Assembly: GCF_002008165.1 (NCBI RefSeq)
Contig: NZ_MRDM01000014.1
Coordinates: forward strand, 1,409,033-1,473,032
DNA from: Rhizobium laguerreae
GTDB lineage: Bacteria; Pseudomonadota; Alphaproteobacteria; Rhizobiales; Rhizobiaceae
Direction: 5' to 3'
Length of the DNA stretch: 64,000 nucleotides
Position numbers and translations under genes: made by a program. Under the pieces are notes generated by a model, which searched no databases, had not been told where the DNA came from, and was given only the letters and a program-made list of their open reading frames with translations. Below, piece by piece: positions 53,562 through 62,274 of this stretch. Position 1 is the first letter of the stretch, and each line of letters begins with the position of its first letter.

Positions 53562-53755
53562 AGGAAACTGCTGTCGACCCGATATCGCGGGCTGCTCGTT
53601 CTATGGGCGGACGTGCGAGCAGCCTTCCAGATTGCGCCCTCTCCACGGAGCATTTGGCCGGCGAACGTGATGCCAGTTCGGGCGACTCTGATAGCAACGG
53701 CACGGCACCTGCTGTAAGATAACGGCAAGGGATCGGACACCCGGAAAGAGCTGGT

Positions 53756-55927
53756 ATGGAGCGCCGCCTTGCAGCAGTCCTGATTGCGGATGTGGTCGGT
53801 TACAGCCGCCTGAGCGAGATCGACGAAGAGGGAACGCGTATCCGCTTCCACACCGACCTTCACGAACTCTTCGAACCGAAGATCGCCACGCATCACGGCC
53901 GCCTGATCAAGACGATGGGTGACGGGATCCTCGTTGAGTTCCATAGCGTGGTGGATGCCTTGCGATGCGCCGTCAAAATCCAGCAACAGAAGGCTGAACG
54001 CAATGCGGCGCTGCGGCCCGAGCAGCGGATGTTTTTCCGCATCGGCGTCAATCTCGGCGATGTCATCGTCGAAGGAGAGGACATTCATGGAGACGGCGTC
54101 AACATAGCGGCGCGGCTGGAGAGCCTTGCCCAACCCGGCGGGATTTGCATATCCGGCACCGCTTTCGATCACACGGTACACAGGGCTGAGGTCGGTTTTT
54201 CCTCTCTCGGTGAGCAGCAACTGAAGAACATAGCCGATCCGGTTCGCGTCTATCGTGTTCTGTTAGACCCCTCCGAGGCAGGCAAGGTCGTCGCCTACCG
54301 TCGGCCGCGCCGCCGGGCGATCATCGTGGCCACACTTGCAGCGCTGTTGATTGCGGCCGCTGCGATTGTCTTCGCATGGCAATGGCCGTTTGTGCCCCAA
54401 CGTCCATCGGTAGCGGTGCTTCCCTTCGCCAATTTGAGCAGCGACGCCGGCCAGGATTATTTCACGGATGGCATTACCGACAGCCTGATTGCCGATCTGA
54501 CCATGCTTTCGGACCTTGACGTCATCGGCCGTAATTCGGTGTTTGCGTACAAAGGCAAGCCTCTCATTTTGGCCGACATCGGACGCGATCTCGGCGTGCG
54601 TTTTGTCGTTGCGGGCAGCGTGCAACGGATAGGCGATCAGATCCGCGTCAATGCGCAATTGAGCGATGCCGCAAGCGGCGACCACCTGTGGGCCAACAGA
54701 TTTAACCGCGCCGCGGCGGATGTCATGGCTGTGCAGGATGAGCTCAGTCGGCAGATCGCCGAAGCGCTCGGCCTGAAACTCACTCAATCTGAGACGGAAC
54801 GGATTACCCATCCGCCGACCGCCAATCTCGAGGCATACGACTACTACCTTCGTGCCGAGCAGGCGACGCGTACCGGCCGCCGTTCTCGGCTGCTCGAGGC
54901 ACTGGCGCTCTTTGACAAGGCGGAGGCGCTCGACCCCAGTTTTGCAGAGGCCTTCGCGGCCGACGCGCACGCGACCGCCTATGTCTGGCGAAGCGCGTAC
55001 GACGACGTTCTCCAGAGCGCGCTGGCGCGGAAAAGGGCCTACGAGAAGGCAAGTCGCGCGCTGGCGCTCGACTCGGCTCTTTCATCGCCATACGCCGTTC
55101 TTGCCGTCATGCAAGTCGTGGACCGCCGCTACGAGCAGGCGGTCACCTCGGCGCAGCAGGCAGTTTCGCTCGGGTCTGCCGATGCCGAAGCTCATATGGC
55201 GTTGGCATACGTTCAATTGTTCTCCGGCAATCATGCCGAGGCCGGCGCGGCCGTGGACACGGCGCTCAGGCACGATCCGAACCTCTCCGCCATCAACCGA
55301 TATACTGCTGGCCTGGTATTTTATTTGCAGCGCGACTACACGAAGGCCATCGACAGCTTCGAACGCGCGCGCGATGGTTCTCCGGGAAATGGCGATTTCG
55401 TTACCCCACTCGCTATGGCCTATGTCCGTGCCGGTCGCCTCGACGACGCCCGTGCGACTGTCGCCGAAGGACTCCGCTTACTGGCTGGGCGCGATTCTCT
55501 GGCGGACTGGCGTCTCAGCAATGCCCATTTCCGCAACGAGCAGGATTTGGCGTTTATCCTCGATGCTCTGCGCGAGGCCGGCCTGCCGGAGTGGCCGTTC
55601 GGTTTCAAGGGCAACGAGCACGAACGCCTGCACGGTGAAGAAATCGCAAGTATCGTCATGGGCAAACTCCTCCGGGGCAAGACCGAGCCCTCAGGAAGCG
55701 CTGCACTCATGCAAATCGAACGCGACGGCAAGGCGGCCTTCCGCTCGACGACGCAGATGGTCACCGGAACGGTTTTCGTCAATGGCGACATGCTTTGCGA
55801 GCAGAGTGAAAACGCATTTGGACGAGCCGATTGCGGCCCGATCTACAGACCTGCAAACTCGCCCGCTGAAACCAGCTATGCTTACGTGAACTCCACGAAG
55901 GTCTTCTATTTTTCGCCAGTCAAATAG
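53756..55927 (+). CDS. Class III adenylate/guanylate cyclase with membrane helix and TPR repeats
   Basis: A 723-residue paralog of the preceding gene. The cyclase domain has Asp12, Asp56, Asn116 and Arg120 in the same motifs. It is followed by a basic stretch and one membrane helix (about 188-210), then the RPSVAVLPFANLSSDAGQDY domain and TPR repeats. The region past about residue 620 (to YVNSTKVFYFSPVK) is not part of the TPRs and is unassigned. With one helix, the cyclase would face the cytoplasm and the repeats the periplasm, suggesting an envelope sensor. The ATG at 53756 follows GGAAAGAG. Confidence 0.88.
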   Translation: MERRLAAVLIADVVGYSRLSEIDEEGTRIRFHTDLHELFEPKIATHHGRLIKTMGDGILVEFHSVVDALRCAVKIQQQKAERNAALRPEQRMFFRIGVNLGDVIVEGEDIHGDGVNIAARLESLAQPGGICISGTAFDHTVHRAEVGFSSLGEQQLKNIADPVRVYRVLLDPSEAGKVVAYRRPRRRAIIVATLAALLIAAAAIVFAWQWPFVPQRPSVAVLPFANLSSDAGQDYFTDGITDSLIADLTMLSDLDVIGRNSVFAYKGKPLILADIGRDLGVRFVVAGSVQRIGDQIRVNAQLSDAASGDHLWANRFNRAAADVMAVQDELSRQIAEALGLKLTQSETERITHPPTANLEAYDYYLRAEQATRTGRRSRLLEALALFDKAEALDPSFAEAFAADAHATAYVWRSAYDDVLQSALARKRAYEKASRALALDSALSSPYAVLAVMQVVDRRYEQAVTSAQQAVSLGSADAEAHMALAYVQLFSGNHAEAGAAVDTALRHDPNLSAINRYTAGLVFYLQRDYTKAIDSFERARDGSPGNGDFVTPLAMAYVRAGRLDDARATVAEGLRLLAGRDSLADWRLSNAHFRNEQDLAFILDALREAGLPEWPFGFKGNEHERLHGEEIASIVMGKLLRGKTEPSGSAALMQIERDGKAAFRSTTQMVTGTVFVNGDMLCEQSENAFGRADCGPIYRPANSPAETSYAYVNSTKVFYFSPVK

Positions 55928-55941
55928 CCGCGCTCCACCGG

Positions 55942-56442
55942 TCAGTGATACTGATCCCGTTCGAGATCGGCTGCGACCTTCGGCCAGTTTCTATCGGCTT
56001 TCGGCGCTGCTTCGGCCACATGAGCGGCAAACCCTTCTGCCGATCCCTTGTCGTAGATCAGGTAAAGCTTGCCCTCGATGATCTTGAATGCTTCCGGATC
56101 GACGTTGATCGTCACCGATCCGAGAGCCACCTCGCCCGCGCAGTAGCCGCCATATTGAGGCGCATATTTGATCGGCTCGCTGATGAACATTTCACGGTGT
56201 TTGGCATTGGCAAAAAGCCACGGCGTCCCCAGCCATTCGTGGGAGAATTCCTCGGAGCCTTTCACCGCTTTGCCTTCGGTGAAATAGGCTACGGGGTCGT
56301 ATCCCATGATCGCCACGCCGCCGAAGTAGCCCGTGTTTACCGCGTCGTCGGCAAAAGCCCGCGATCCACCGACAGCTGCCAAAGCCAGAAGGAACACCGC
56401 CATAGCAATTCCTCGCACACCGCTTCTGGTCCCCGCATACAT
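55942..56442 (-). CDS. Exported YHS domain-containing protein
   Basis: A 166-residue protein with a signal peptide (hydrophobic AMAVFLLALAAVGGSRAFA). The YHS-type core includes IMGYDPVAYFTEGKAVKGS, and GGYCAGEVALG holds a cysteine that could bind a metal. It should be periplasmic. It follows the ankyrin gene by 13 bp on the same strand, so they form an operon. The role is unknown; metal or redox handling is a guess from the family. Confidence 0.85.
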   Translation of the reverse strand: MYAGTRSGVRGIAMAVFLLALAAVGGSRAFADDAVNTGYFGGVAIMGYDPVAYFTEGKAVKGSEEFSHEWLGTPWLFANAKHREMFISEPIKYAPQYGGYCAGEVALGSVTINVDPEAFKIIEGKLYLIYDKGSAEGFAAHVAEAAPKADRNWPKVAADLERDQYH

Positions 56443-56455
56443 CTGTGCCTCCTAT

Positions 56456-57049
56456 TCAATCATGGATTTCCATGCACTTCGCGTATTCTTCTTCGCCGAT
56501 GCGGCTGGCCGGAGGGCAAGGCGCACCATGCCGCTTGAAAAGCCGCACGATGTCCGAGTTGCCCTTCCAGATTGCTCGCGTAATTGGCGTGTAGCCGTGA
56601 ACCTCCGCATGACCGACGTCAGCCCCCTCAGCGAGAAGAAACGTGGCGAGAGCGACGTGGTTTTCCTCACCGGCGACCATCAGCGGTGTCACACCTGCTT
56701 TATTGACCGCATCGTCGAGCGTCGCGCCATGGTGGAGAAGCAGTTTGCTGATCGGCACGCTGCCGGAAAAGGCCGCGGCATGAAGCGGCGTAAAGCCGCC
56801 CGAGTTCCGAGCCATGACGTCGGCCCCTTTGCCGATCAGCAATTCGGCTATGGCAAGCTGGGCTCCGAGCGCAGCGTTGATAAGAGGTGTTGCCTGATCG
56901 CGTGCCCGGCTGTCGACATCGGCACCGGTAGCCAGAACCTGCTCGACGACGGCGGTGTTCCCAGTGGCAACGGCATCGAACAAAGGGCTCTCCGCAGCGG
57001 CCACCGTCGCTGTGAAAATCAACGCCACCGATGCAAGCAGCCCACGCAT
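56456..57049 (-). CDS. Exported ankyrin-repeat protein
   Basis: A 197-residue protein with a signal peptide (MRGLLASVALIFTATVAAAE) and about four ankyrin repeats (for example DQATPLINAALGAQLAIAEL and GFTPLHAAAFSGSVPISKLL). It is probably periplasmic and binds another protein. In other bacteria such ankyrin proteins are found beside catalases or similar stress proteins; here the partner may be the YHS protein encoded just downstream. Confidence 0.85.
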   Translation of the reverse strand: MRGLLASVALIFTATVAAAESPLFDAVATGNTAVVEQVLATGADVDSRARDQATPLINAALGAQLAIAELLIGKGADVMARNSGGFTPLHAAAFSGSVPISKLLLHHGATLDDAVNKAGVTPLMVAGEENHVALATFLLAEGADVGHAEVHGYTPITRAIWKGNSDIVRLFKRHGAPCPPASRIGEEEYAKCMEIHD

Positions 57050-57183
57050 GGCTCAGCCCCCGAAGGTTGCCAAGGAAAGTAGCACAAGCCGCGGGTTTTG
57101 GGTAGGCATCGAGGACTGTAGGAGGTTGAATTCCCCTGCATCAAGCTATCGGCAACGCGCCGGTCGGACACGATGCAAAAAAT

Positions 57184-57966
57184 CTATCGTGACCACCGTG
57201 CGATGATGTCGTCGGTATTTGCCAACGCCTTGCGGACTGCGTTGCGCGCCATGTTCGGCCGCTGCAGTCGAATGTTTTTCTCAATATTTTCATGAAGTTT
57301 CAGCGCATATCGCAAATTGTCTTCCTCCCGCGTCACATGGGCGAAGAGGTGGTTTAGCGCCGATTCGATCAAGACGCCGAGCGGCACCAGCAGATCATTT
57401 CCGGAGGCGCGCAAGATCGCGATGTGAAATCGCGTATCGGATTCTGTTCGCTGCTGGAGCGATGTCGCCTGATCCATGTCATGCAAGGCCTGGCTGATCG
57501 CGGTCATTTGCTCGTCAGTTCGGCGCTCCGCAGCAAGCGCAGTCGCTTCCGGCTCGATCATATGCCTGAGTTCTTGCACGGCCCTCAGAAAGGATTCGCG
57601 ATCAGGAGATGCCGCATACCAGCCCAAGACATCTCGATCCAGCAGGTTCCAACGTTCCTTGGGTTCGACCCAGCTGCCGATTTTCGGGCGGGAAGAAAGC
57701 AGGCCCTTGGCCATCAACATCTTGATCGCTTCGCGCACCGCCGATCGGCTGACTTCAAAGACTTCCGACCATTTTGCTTCATTTGGCAGGATCGTGCCCG
57801 GCGGATAGTCGCCGCGCACGATTCGCAGACCGATCTCGCCTGCCAAGGACACATGAACACTCGCCCCAGTCATGCGGGGAGAATTTGGGCGCCTTGTGGT
57901 GGCCGAGCGGTCAACCATCACCACCTCGAGCGCAGCCGTTGGCTTTCCCGATTTTTTGTCAGGCAT
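57184..57966 (-). CDS. GntR family regulator, FadR subfamily
   Basis: A 260-residue regulator. It has an N-terminal winged helix (about 40-105; LPNEAKWSEVFEVSRSAVRE) and an all-helical FCD sensor domain with the metal-binding pattern in TRFHIAILRASGN and a late LHENIEKNI helix. It lies downstream of the epimerase and binding-protein genes, and a FadR-type palindrome lies between the two divergent sugar transcripts. It is the likely local regulator. The start at 57966 has a weak ribosome site; internal ATGs at 57918 and 57873 are possible. Confidence 0.88.
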   Translation of the reverse strand: MPDKKSGKPTAALEVVMVDRSATTRRPNSPRMTGASVHVSLAGEIGLRIVRGDYPPGTILPNEAKWSEVFEVSRSAVREAIKMLMAKGLLSSRPKIGSWVEPKERWNLLDRDVLGWYAASPDRESFLRAVQELRHMIEPEATALAAERRTDEQMTAISQALHDMDQATSLQQRTESDTRFHIAILRASGNDLLVPLGVLIESALNHLFAHVTREEDNLRYALKLHENIEKNIRLQRPNMARNAVRKALANTDDIIARWSR

Positions 57967-58122
57967 TTATTTCTACTGCCTCAGCATTCTTCGACTGTCT
58001 GCACGTGTGATCAAAACAATCGTAATAACGAGGAAGTCGCCTGCGATTGACGCCAGCACAAAGCGTGGAATTCAGGGCGCGTCAAGCCCAGCGGATCTCT
58101 CGATCCGTCTCGTAACGACAGA

Positions 58123-58150
58123 TGGCGCACCCTTTGAACCGGGTGCGCCA
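58123..58150 (-). terminator. Terminator hairpin after the sugar-binding protein gene
   Basis: TGGCGCACCC (58123-58132), an 8-base loop, then GGGTGCGCCA (58141-58150), starting nine bases past the stop of the minus-strand binding-protein gene. It separates that gene from the GntR gene. There is no strong T-run. Confidence 0.6.
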
Positions 58151-58159
58151 ACCGTGAAC

Positions 58160-59146
58160 CTACTTTTGAATGCAGGTGTCGACTGTATCCTTCGTGCACT
58201 CATCGAGCCCGGTGAAGACCGGATCTTCAACCGGCTTGCCGGCAATCAGATCCATCATCACCGACGGTGCCTTGTAGCCCATCTCGAACGGCCGTTGGCC
58301 GACGAGCGCTGTCACCAGCCCTTCCTTCGCAATGGCGACCTCGTCGCCGATCGTGTCGGCGGCACCAATGACGAAATCGTTGCTGGCGATCTTGTCGGCC
58401 AGCGGCTTGAACAGGTCGCGATAGGGTTGCGGTGCGCCGAACAATGGCCAGCCACCCATAATGCCGAATGCGTCCAAGTCGGGATTGGCCGCGAGGATAT
58501 CGGTCATTGCCTGAACGCCCTTGGCACCGTCGTCATTGGTGAACACCGGGCAACCGGCGACCTCGGTCCAGCCACCCTCGCCTTTCAGCTCGGTCAAGCC
58601 TTTCTGGCCAGTAAGTGTGTCGCGCATCCCTTGTGCGCGGCGTAGAATATTGTCTGCTCCCGGATTGCCTTCGATCGTGCAGATCTTGCCGCCCTTCGGC
58701 TTGCCCTTCTTGATGTATTCGCCGATGCGTGCGCCCATCAGATAGTTGTCGGTGCCGAGATAGGTCTTGCGCAAGGCTGCGTCCTCGGCGGCAAGATCGG
58801 CATCAAGCGTCATCACCGGAACCGTCGGATTGGCGGTCTTCAGGGTCTGGGCAATGAGCTTTGCATTTGACGGCGAGATTGCGATTGCCGCCGTGTCTGC
58901 CTTGCCCAACATATCCTGAACGATCTGCGCTTCGCCGGCTTCATCGGATGTCGATGCCGGACCGGTGTAGAAGCATTCGTATTCCGAAGTGGGGTTCTCC
59001 TTGTTCCATTTCTGGCAACCTTGATTGATTGCTTCGAAGAACGGATTGTCGAGGCCCTTGACGACGATGACGAGTTGCTTCTTGGCCAAGGCCTGCCCGG
59101 CGGTCAGTGCTAAAACTGCGGCTGTAAGTAGTAATGCCTTCCTCAT
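58160..59146 (-). CDS. Sugar ABC transporter substrate-binding protein (ribose-type, Peripla_BP_4)
   Basis: A 328-residue periplasmic protein with a Sec signal peptide (KALLLTAAVLALTAGQALA). The mature part has the family opening LVIVVKGLDNPFFEAINQGC and motifs such as AIAISPSNAKLIAQTLKTAN. It contains several cysteines, which may form disulfides. The ATG at 59146 follows GGGAGGAAACT. It is encoded with the epimerase gene and opposite the ATPase and permease genes, which lack a binding protein of their own, so the four genes make one transporter unit. Confidence 0.92.
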   Translation of the reverse strand: MRKALLLTAAVLALTAGQALAKKQLVIVVKGLDNPFFEAINQGCQKWNKENPTSEYECFYTGPASTSDEAGEAQIVQDMLGKADTAAIAISPSNAKLIAQTLKTANPTVPVMTLDADLAAEDAALRKTYLGTDNYLMGARIGEYIKKGKPKGGKICTIEGNPGADNILRRAQGMRDTLTGQKGLTELKGEGGWTEVAGCPVFTNDDGAKGVQAMTDILAANPDLDAFGIMGGWPLFGAPQPYRDLFKPLADKIASNDFVIGAADTIGDEVAIAKEGLVTALVGQRPFEMGYKAPSVMMDLIAGKPVEDPVFTGLDECTKDTVDTCIQK

Positions 59147-59194
59147 AGTTTCCTCCCTTGAAACAGACGGACACCGCGTGCCCGCCACACCAAA

Positions 59195-60175
59195 TCAACC
59201 CGGATACCAGACGATGCGAGGCTCCTCCTTTGAACGCTCGTATTGCCAGGCCGAGTTGATAAGCATTTCGAGATCGTAGTTTGGCTGCCAATCCAGCAGG
59301 TATTTGGCCTTGCTGTTGTCCATCCAATTGGAATGGAAGCGGCTCGGTATGTCGACAGAGCCGAGATTGCGCGTGCGCAAGAGATAGGCGGCGACTTCAG
59401 CATAGTCGACGGGGCGATCCATGCAGATATTGAAGAGCTGCCGCTCCGCCCGCGGGTTGTCGATCGCTGCCAGTATTGCCGAAACAAGGTCGTCGACATG
59501 AACGAAGTTGCGTTTCAGCGGACGACCGTCAGCATCGAGCAGCAGCGGCACCGTACCCATCGCCGCATAACGCCGCGCCGCGTCTTCCGGAACGAGCGTC
59601 TTCCAGTCCGGACCGCCAAAGACGTCATCTCCAAAAGACAGCGAATACTTGAAATCGTCCTTTTCCATGATCCAGGGCGCGCGCAGACAACAGCCATTGA
59701 GGCCATACTGAATGCCAAACTGCTCCAGCATGACCTCTTCCAGGACTTTGGAGAGCGCATAGCTTCCCGGATAGGCACAATGGCGGGCGTTCTCGGTGAT
59801 CGGGCCGTCGTGGCGATAGTGGAAATGTCCCACACCCGCATCACCACCGATCAGGATGAACTGGCGTGCGGTGACGCTCGTACGGAACTCCTCGAGCAGC
59901 CAAAAGAGACCTTTGACCGTGACATCCATGATGTCTTCAGGCGTTTCCTTGCATGTGGCGAGATGCACGACATGGGTAACATCATCCAGCGCCTTTGCCA
60001 CGACATCGCGATCGGCGATCGAGCCTTGGAAGACATCGACACGGTCGGTCGCCTCGTACAAACGATTATGACAAAGCGCACGAATACGGGCTTTGGAAAA
60101 TCTCGGATCGTCAAGCAGCCCAGCAATGAAGCGCCGCCCGACCTTGCCCGTCGCACCGGTCACAAGGATCAGCAT
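59195..60175 (-). CDS. NAD(P)-dependent epimerase/dehydratase (extended SDR)
   Basis: A 326-residue extended SDR. The cofactor loop GATGKVGRRF is at the N-terminus, and the catalytic YxxxK motif lies in GSYALSKVLEE. It probably oxidises or epimerises the sugar imported by the neighbouring transporter. The start at 60175 follows a GGGGGAGAAAAAGC stretch. It is first in the minus-strand operon and is divergent from the ATPase gene. Confidence 0.88.
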   Translation of the reverse strand: MLILVTGATGKVGRRFIAGLLDDPRFSKARIRALCHNRLYEATDRVDVFQGSIADRDVVAKALDDVTHVVHLATCKETPEDIMDVTVKGLFWLLEEFRTSVTARQFILIGGDAGVGHFHYRHDGPITENARHCAYPGSYALSKVLEEVMLEQFGIQYGLNGCCLRAPWIMEKDDFKYSLSFGDDVFGGPDWKTLVPEDAARRYAAMGTVPLLLDADGRPLKRNFVHVDDLVSAILAAIDNPRAERQLFNICMDRPVDYAEVAAYLLRTRNLGSVDIPSRFHSNWMDNSKAKYLLDWQPNYDLEMLINSAWQYERSKEEPRIVWYPG

Positions 60176-60230
60176 GCTTTTTCTCCCCCATTGATAGCTA
60201 ATATCCGGGCGCCACTTTCGTCAAATGATA

Positions 60231-60243
60231 TTTGTCTGACAAA
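60231..60243. promoter_or_regulatory. Candidate FadR-family operator
   Basis: TTTGTC-T-GACAAA is a perfect palindrome whose core TTGTCTGACAA fits the FadR-subfamily pattern T-N-G-T-N3-A-C-N-A exactly. It lies between the divergent epimerase and ATPase operons, next to a possible plus-strand promoter (TTGTCT, 18 bp, GACAAT). The GntR/FadR regulator at 57184 is the natural candidate to bind it. Confidence 0.6.
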
Positions 60244-60434
60244 ACAGATTTTTGCGACAATAAGGTCAATGGCCGGGACAATGAGTTGACGCTGTCGCAG
60301 GGTTTTGCGTAAATGCTCCCAATCGCTTTTCCTGGGAGGGTATTGGAAAAGCGAATTCGCCGGAGCCTTGCATCGAAGACATGCAGGGTTCGGTGCGATG
60401 GATAGCCCGCAGGTTTTGGGAGGCGAGGAGGCTG

Positions 60435-61175
60435 GTGGCGGTTCTTGAGCTCAGCAATATTTCCAAACATTTCGGTGCCATCCAGGCAGTCAACGATGTT
60501 TCGTTTTCGCTCGAAGCCGGGCAGGTTGTCGGCCTGATGGGCGATAACGGCGCTGGCAAGTCCACATTGGTGAAGATGATCGCCGGCAACTTTCGGCCGA
60601 GCCATGGAACCATGCGGCTCGACGGCGCCGATCTCGTGCTTCATCGGCCGAAGGAAGCACGCCAGCATGGCATCGAGATCGTTCACCAGGATTTGGCGCT
60701 CTGCAACAATCTGACGGCGGCAGCGAACGTGTTCCTCGGTCGGGAATTGCGCCGCGGCGTATGGCCTCTTCGCATCCTCGACCACAAGGCCATGTACAAG
60801 CGCGCCGGCGAGATATTTCGCGAGCTCAAATCCGAGACGCGGGCGCGCGATCTCGTCAAGCAAATGTCAGGTGGCCAGCGCCAAGCGGTCGCGATCGGCC
60901 GCACGATGCTGTCGGAAGCGAAAATCGTATTGATGGACGAGCCGACCGCAGCCATTTCCGTGCGCCAGGTGGCTGAGGTTCTGAATCTGATCCGCCAATT
61001 GCGGGATCAGGGCATTGTCGTTGTCCTGATCAGCCACCGCATGCCCGACGTCTTCTCGGTCGCCGACCGTGTGATCGTGATGCGGCGAGGCAGAAAGGTA
61101 GCCGACAAGCAGATTGCGGCAAGTTCGCCGGAGGAAGTGACGGGACTGATTACCGGCGCCATCGAACAGGTGTGA
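60435..61175 (+). CDS. Sugar ABC transporter ATP-binding protein (single-domain, FrcA type)
   Basis: A 246-residue ATPase with Walker A GDNGAGKST, signature MSGGQRQAV, Walker B IVLMDEPTAA and the H-loop LISHRMPDV. It has one ATPase domain, unlike the two-domain RbsA, and so resembles rhizobial FrcA. The GTG at 60435 follows GAGGAGGCTG. It lies 40 bp before the permease gene. It should work with the binding protein at 58160. Confidence 0.92.
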   Translation: MAVLELSNISKHFGAIQAVNDVSFSLEAGQVVGLMGDNGAGKSTLVKMIAGNFRPSHGTMRLDGADLVLHRPKEARQHGIEIVHQDLALCNNLTAAANVFLGRELRRGVWPLRILDHKAMYKRAGEIFRELKSETRARDLVKQMSGGQRQAVAIGRTMLSEAKIVLMDEPTAAISVRQVAEVLNLIRQLRDQGIVVVLISHRMPDVFSVADRVIVMRRGRKVADKQIAASSPEEVTGLITGAIEQV

Positions 61176-61215
61176 TCGATGCTATCCGTTGCAACAAGAA
61201 GGAAGAAGGTCGACG

Positions 61216-62214
61216 ATGGCGATTACACTTGACCAAACGATCGGACAGAAGCAACGGAGCTGGCTTGCAACGATCATGAGCGGCCAGACATTCTGGGTGC
61301 TGATTGCAGTCATTCTAGCCTGCATTTTTCTGTCGATGGCAACGGACTCCTTTGCGACGGCGAAGAACATCTACAACATCACCCGCAACGTCACCTTCGT
61401 CGCCATTATCGCGCTGGGCATGACGCTGGTCATCATCACCGGCGGCATCGATTTGTCCGTTGGCTCCGTACTTTGTCTGTGCAGCATGGTGCTGGCTGTG
61501 GTTATGCACGCGGGCTATAGTATTGAAGTCGGCATCGCCGCCTCGATCGGTACGGCTCTTCTGGTCGGAGCTTTCAACGGCGTCTTGATTGCCTATCTCG
61601 GCTTCCCGCCTTTCGTCGTCACGCTCGGCATGCTGTCGATTGCGCGCAGCCTTGCGATGGTTGCATCCAACAACACTGTGGTTTTTGAATTCGGACCTGA
61701 TCACGACAAACTATTGGCTCTCGGTGGCGGCGCCTGGTTTTTCGGCATCGCCAATCCAGTGCTTTACATGGTCGTGCTGGCACTCATTACCGGTTTCGTG
61801 CTGCGCTGGACCAAGTTCGGCCGCTATGTATTTGCCATCGGCGGCAATGAGCACGCCGCGACACTGACAGGCGTTCCGGTGCCGAGGATCAAGGTCATCG
61901 TCTATATGATTTCTGCCCTGTCGGCGGGGGTTGCCGGCATCATTCAGACCGGCTGGCTCGGCGCCGTCACCACAAACATCGGCGCCGGGATGGAACTTCA
62001 GGTCATTGCCGCCGCGGTTATCGGCGGCGCCAATCTGGCGGGCGGCGTCGGCACCGCCTTTGGAGCCTTGGTCGGCGCCGCACTCATCGAGGTCATCCGT
62101 AACAGTCTTGGTTTGCTCGGTATCAACGCGTTCTGGCAGGGTTGCTTTATCGGTGGCGCAATCGTGCTCGCCGTCCTTTTCGACCGACTTCGCAACTTGC
62201 GACAGGGCGAGTAG
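61216..62214 (+). CDS. Sugar ABC transporter permease, RbsC type
   Basis: A 332-residue inner-membrane permease with about 8-10 helices. It has the family motif GMTLVIITGGIDLSVGSVL and a VIGGANLAGGVGTAFGALVG segment. The ATG at 61216 is preceded by GAAGGT; a TTG at 61189 is less likely. It is the partner of the ATPase at 60435 and the binding protein at 58160. It is convergent with the MalK-type gene. Confidence 0.92.
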   Translation: MAITLDQTIGQKQRSWLATIMSGQTFWVLIAVILACIFLSMATDSFATAKNIYNITRNVTFVAIIALGMTLVIITGGIDLSVGSVLCLCSMVLAVVMHAGYSIEVGIAASIGTALLVGAFNGVLIAYLGFPPFVVTLGMLSIARSLAMVASNNTVVFEFGPDHDKLLALGGGAWFFGIANPVLYMVVLALITGFVLRWTKFGRYVFAIGGNEHAATLTGVPVPRIKVIVYMISALSAGVAGIIQTGWLGAVTTNIGAGMELQVIAAAVIGGANLAGGVGTAFGALVGAALIEVIRNSLGLLGINAFWQGCFIGGAIVLAVLFDRLRNLRQGE

Positions 62215-62274
62215 ACGAACCCCGCTCTTCAGAGATTTCTGCGGCTCGCGCCCGCGCCAGGAGCTGCCATACGT

